Source: Clostridia bacterium (lineage in GTDB: Bacteria; Bacillota; DSM-521; Neomoorellales; Neomoorellaceae). Taken from it: DNA of 12,890 nt. How positions within the stretch are numbered: position 1 is the stretch's first letter; every line of letters starts with the position of its first letter. Under the pieces are notes generated by a model. It did no database searches. It was not told the origin of the DNA and was given only the letters and a program-made list of their open reading frames with translations. Both the position numbers and the translations under genes were made by a program. Shown here piece by piece: positions 12,595 through 12,890 of the stretch. The DNA is taken from positions 1 to 12,890 of the forward strand of contig JAAYGJ010000241.1 in NCBI GenBank assembly GCA_012727745.1. The letters run 5' to 3'.

Positions 12595-12890
12595 GTGGAT
12601 TATGTTTTACCAGTAATTTTGTTTCTGACTGCCTTAATACTAATAGTGCTCGCCATCTTGGTTAAATATTATAAAGCATACTGGCTTATAGCCGGCTACA
12701 ATACCATGTCGGCAGAAAAAAAGAAAAATGTTGATGTTGTCGGGCTTTCACAATTTAGCGGCAACATGTGTTTTGTTATGGCAGCAATTTTCATTTTCGC
12801 CGGAGTTTTGCTGATGGCTGGCAAAGAGGCGATAGCGGGGGTGGTATTTGCCCTTTTAGTACCTGTTTCAATTTATATGCTAATTAAGGC
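12595..12890 (+). CDS. Small membrane protein of the DUF3784 type (3' end outside window)
   Basis: GTG 12595, with GGAGG at 12583-12587 seven bases upstream, opens a frame that runs through the window edge (98 codons visible). A first membrane segment (about residues 4-23, LPVILFLTALILIVLAILV) is followed by a cytosolic-type loop with LIAGYNTMSAEKKKNVD. The latter is the signature of DUF3784 proteins, whose function is unknown. Two more hydrophobic segments (about 58-77 and 81-97) follow. The protein is probably nearly complete, since family members are about 100 residues. It is separated from the TipAL-like gene by a terminator and has its own candidate promoter, so a functional link to the resistance module is not indicated. 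Confidence 0.8.
   Translation, partial: MDYVLPVILFLTALILIVLAILVKYYKAYWLIAGYNTMSAEKKKNVDVVGLSQFSGNMCFVMAAIFIFAGVLLMAGKEAIAGVVFALLVPVSIYMLIK

Noticed and set aside
1..12890. Mobile elements, CRISPR arrays, tRNA or rRNA genes
   Set aside because: I saw no transposase or integrase sequence, no regularly spaced repeats and no tRNA-like cloverleaf or rRNA block.

Overview
The window is a chromosomal segment from a Gram-positive, low-to-intermediate G+C bacterium, most likely an anaerobic member of the Clostridia/Negativicutes side of the Firmicutes. The evidence is the gene order mutS-mutL-miaA-hfq, strong AGGAGG-type ribosome binding sites, frequent GTG starts, a glycine decarboxylase split into two subunits (gcvPA/gcvPB), and a tandem glycine riboswitch upstream of gcvT. 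All recognised genes lie on the + strand. I see no insertion sequence, phage gene, CRISPR array, tRNA or rRNA.

Region 1 (1-3663) is a compact housekeeping cluster: the 3' end of mutS, then mutL, miaA and hfq. The genes overlap or abut and are probably translationally coupled.

Region 2 (3664-9529) is a glycine cleavage operon. An extended -10 promoter is followed by a two-aptamer glycine riboswitch with a recognisable leader/linker kink-turn. An intrinsic terminator shares its 5' arm with the P1 stem of the second aptamer, which is a glycine-ON design. The genes gcvT, gcvH, gcvPA, gcvPB and an lplA-type lipoate ligase follow. The ligase would load lipoate on GcvH, and the four Gcv proteins cleave glycine to CO2, ammonia and methylene-tetrahydrofolate.

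Region 3 (9530-12542) looks like an antibiotic-response module. An ABC-F ATPase resembling the ribosome-protection group (VmlR/Vga/Lsa-like) is preceded by a roughly 300-base leader. I can read in it a promoter, a 7-codon leader ORF, a long stem that hides this ORF, a candidate antiterminator and an intrinsic terminator just before the ABC-F ribosome binding site. Immediately downstream is a TipAL/Mta-like MerR regulator. It has its own 19-bp-spacer MerR-type promoter and a well-placed internal start that would release the drug-binding domain alone, as in Streptomyces TipAL/TipAS. This region is the most interesting part of the window.

Region 4 (12543-12890) begins a small membrane protein of the DUF3784 type, cut by the window end. 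Its likely promoter is embedded in the terminator of the preceding gene.
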